Shown here: positions 5,436-6,435 of the stretch, piece after piece
Position numbering within the stretch: the stretch's first letter is position 1
How the letters are laid out: the number at the start of each line of letters is the position of its first letter
Origin: Methanomassiliicoccales archaeon
GTDB taxonomy: Archaea > Thermoplasmatota > Thermoplasmata > Sysuiplasmatales > Sysuiplasmataceae
Direction: 5' to 3'
Assembly (NCBI GenBank): GCA_027365715.1
Contig: DAHXLZ010000329.1
Coordinates: 1-6,435, forward strand
Length of the DNA: 6,435 bases
The notes under the pieces: generated by a model
What the model was told of the DNA's origin: nothing
The model's database searches: none
What the model saw: only the letters and a program-made list of their open reading frames with translations
Translations under genes and position numbers: made by a program

Positions 5436-6331
5436 ATGGAAAGTCTGTGGCGGAAACGGGCAAAAAGGGGACTGGAACTTCCAGCCACAAGATATCAAAG
5501 GTTACATCTGCACTGATTGCGGCAATCATTGTAGTTGCAGTCATATTGGCCGGTTTCTCTTATTCGACAGGTTTCTTCGGGCTTATCAAGAAAAACAACA
5601 GTAATTCATCTGCTGCCATTTACGCTTACGTTCATTTCGTTCATTCCTCTGCAAACGCCAGCAACTCGCCGCTCGTACTCACTTCACCGGCAATGGATCT
5701 TTCCAACGTGACTGTCACCCTCCTGTCACCAGTGCCTGATTCTCTGAATCATGCAGGGGGTGTGAACATGACAGGCATCAATCAGACCGACAATCCGTAT
5801 GAAGTCGTTCTTCTCAATGAGACCGGCTCCCAGTCTTCCATTTCATCTTCCGGTTATCTGATAAAGGGCTCATTAAGTCCCATGTTCGCCAGTGTCGTGA
5901 ACGAATGGAAGGGTGTTCTTGCCAGCAATACTGAACAGGTTTCCATGGCACTGTATGCATGGTACACTGCTGTTTCAGGTGGAAAAGTGTATGAATACAT
6001 GTACTACAACAACGTTCCTTTCAATCCTTTCTCAGTTCAACAGACTCATTTCGTATTAAACACATCCATATACTTCGACATGCAGCACCCGACTGTTGTG
6101 CTGAACCTTTCCTCCAACGCCAGTTCATCTGTGCTTTCTGCCAATCCTCACAGGCTCCCGCCTCCCCCTCCCTGCCAATCATACACGGAAGTGCTGTACT
6201 CCAATACCGAAACAGGGCCGCTCCCTGTTGAGTCGACAATACTGCCGCAGAGTTCCAATTCAGCAATCAGCTATGCAATATCAAGTTTCAGCGGAACGCA
6301 GAACTTCTCTTTCAACAGCATCCATTATTGA
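5423..6331 (+). CDS. Membrane-anchored, sequon-rich extracellular protein, possibly frameshifted at its C-terminus
   Basis: I do not recognise a named family. The 302 residues begin with a positively charged cytoplasmic tail (1-26), then one hydrophobic helix at about 27-47 with small residues, then a long Ser/Asn/Thr/Val-rich domain. This is a signal-anchor topology with most of the protein outside the cell. Eleven N-glycosylation sequons (NxS/T, x not Pro) follow the helix, including NNS, NSS, NVT, NMT, NQT, NET and NFS, which points to a glycosylated cell-surface or pilin-like protein. A run of five prolines (246-250) precedes the only cysteine (C251). The ATG at 5423 is chosen over the identical one at 5410 because only it is in the long frame. 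The stop at 6329 may be premature: the +1 frame stays open to the window end and reads as plausible protein. An adhesin or other envelope role is a guess from composition. Confidence 0.75.
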   Translation: MPDKHGKSVAETGKKGTGTSSHKISKVTSALIAAIIVVAVILAGFSYSTGFFGLIKKNNSNSSAAIYAYVHFVHSSANASNSPLVLTSPAMDLSNVTVTLLSPVPDSLNHAGGVNMTGINQTDNPYEVVLLNETGSQSSISSSGYLIKGSLSPMFASVVNEWKGVLASNTEQVSMALYAWYTAVSGGKVYEYMYYNNVPFNPFSVQQTHFVLNTSIYFDMQHPTVVLNLSSNASSSVLSANPHRLPPPPPCQSYTEVLYSNTETGPLPVESTILPQSSNSAISYAISSFSGTQNFSFNSIHY

Positions 6332-6435
6332 CAGAGTCAGTGAAGCTGCAGAAAGAGCGAGGCTGGCGGCTGCAACCGCAGCAGCACCGCTTGCCGCTCC
6401 CGGAATTGCGCCTGCGAGCGCAATCAGTGCCAGCT
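6273..6435 (+). CDS. Partial Ala-rich reading frame running off the window (frameshifted continuation or overlapping gene)
   Basis: In the +1 frame relative to the preceding gene, an open frame runs to the window end. After the stop of the first gene it reads IDRVSEAAERARLAAATAAA (6327-6386), followed by more Ala/Pro residues. Its arginines are AGA or AGG, as elsewhere here, and it looks helical. The first in-frame ATG is at 6273, giving a 59-base overlap with the preceding gene and no clear ribosome-binding site. Alternatively one base is extra around CATCCATTATTGAC (6319-6332), and this is simply the rest of the same protein. A reverse-strand frame here is also open and hydrophobic, so the call is tentative. 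Confidence 0.35.
   Translation, partial: MQYQVSAERRTSLSTASIIDRVSEAAERARLAAATAAAPLAAPGIAPASAISAS

Noticed and set aside
5510..6430. 12-bp inverted match between 5510-5521 and 6419-6430 (GCACTGATTGCG)
   Set aside because: About one 12-bp match is expected by chance in a window of this size, and neither copy is flanked by further similarity.
6281..6435. Reverse-strand hydrophobic frame at the right edge, ending near 6281
   Set aside because: It is the complement of an Ala-rich frame, which naturally yields Ala/Leu/Ser-like residues on the other strand; the + frame uses the AGA/AGG arginines typical here. It cannot be fully excluded without sequence beyond the edge.

Overview
The window looks like a short, gene-dense piece of a Thermoplasmata-type archaeon, probably a metagenomic contig. 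The evidence is: TATA-type archaeal promoters (TTTATATA occurs twice); a CDP-archaeol synthase, which belongs to ether-lipid synthesis; an XPD helicase whose four-cysteine spacing resembles, from memory, that of Thermoplasma XPD; and a small protein resembling a family I associate with Thermoplasmata (DUF6015). Arginine is mostly AGA/AGG and G+C is moderate by eye. All convincing genes lie on the + strand. No gap between genes exceeds 300 bases, and I saw no tRNA, rRNA, CRISPR array or insertion sequence.

Layout. At 25-951 is a D-3-phosphoglycerate dehydrogenase-like enzyme that has lost its N-terminus; its apparent start codon lies in a 32-base foldback copy of an internal segment. At 1084-1437 is a small three-helix membrane protein with its own TATA box and a perfect palindrome across its stop codon. 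At 1438-1623 is a regulatory-looking gap with two TATA-like boxes and an 8-bp inverted repeat. At 1624-2025 is a small DUF6015-like protein, possibly made from a leaderless mRNA. At 2120-4063 is the XPD/Rad3 helicase, followed after 41 bases by CDP-archaeol synthase (carS, 4105-4668). At 4782-5303 is orotate phosphoribosyltransferase (pyrE), apparently using a TTG start. At 5423-6331 is a membrane-anchored, sequon-rich extracellular protein whose start region is a 13-bp tandem duplication. After its stop another frame stays open, alanine-rich, to the window end, which suggests a frameshift or an overlapping gene.

The genes do not form one pathway. They are mostly housekeeping functions (serine synthesis, DNA repair, membrane lipid, pyrimidine synthesis) with separate promoters; only XPD-carS is close enough to suggest co-transcription. 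I found no convincing new multi-gene system. The points most worth attention are the foldback at the left edge, the duplicated start region and frame break of the last gene, and the promoter/inverted-repeat region before the DUF6015-like gene.
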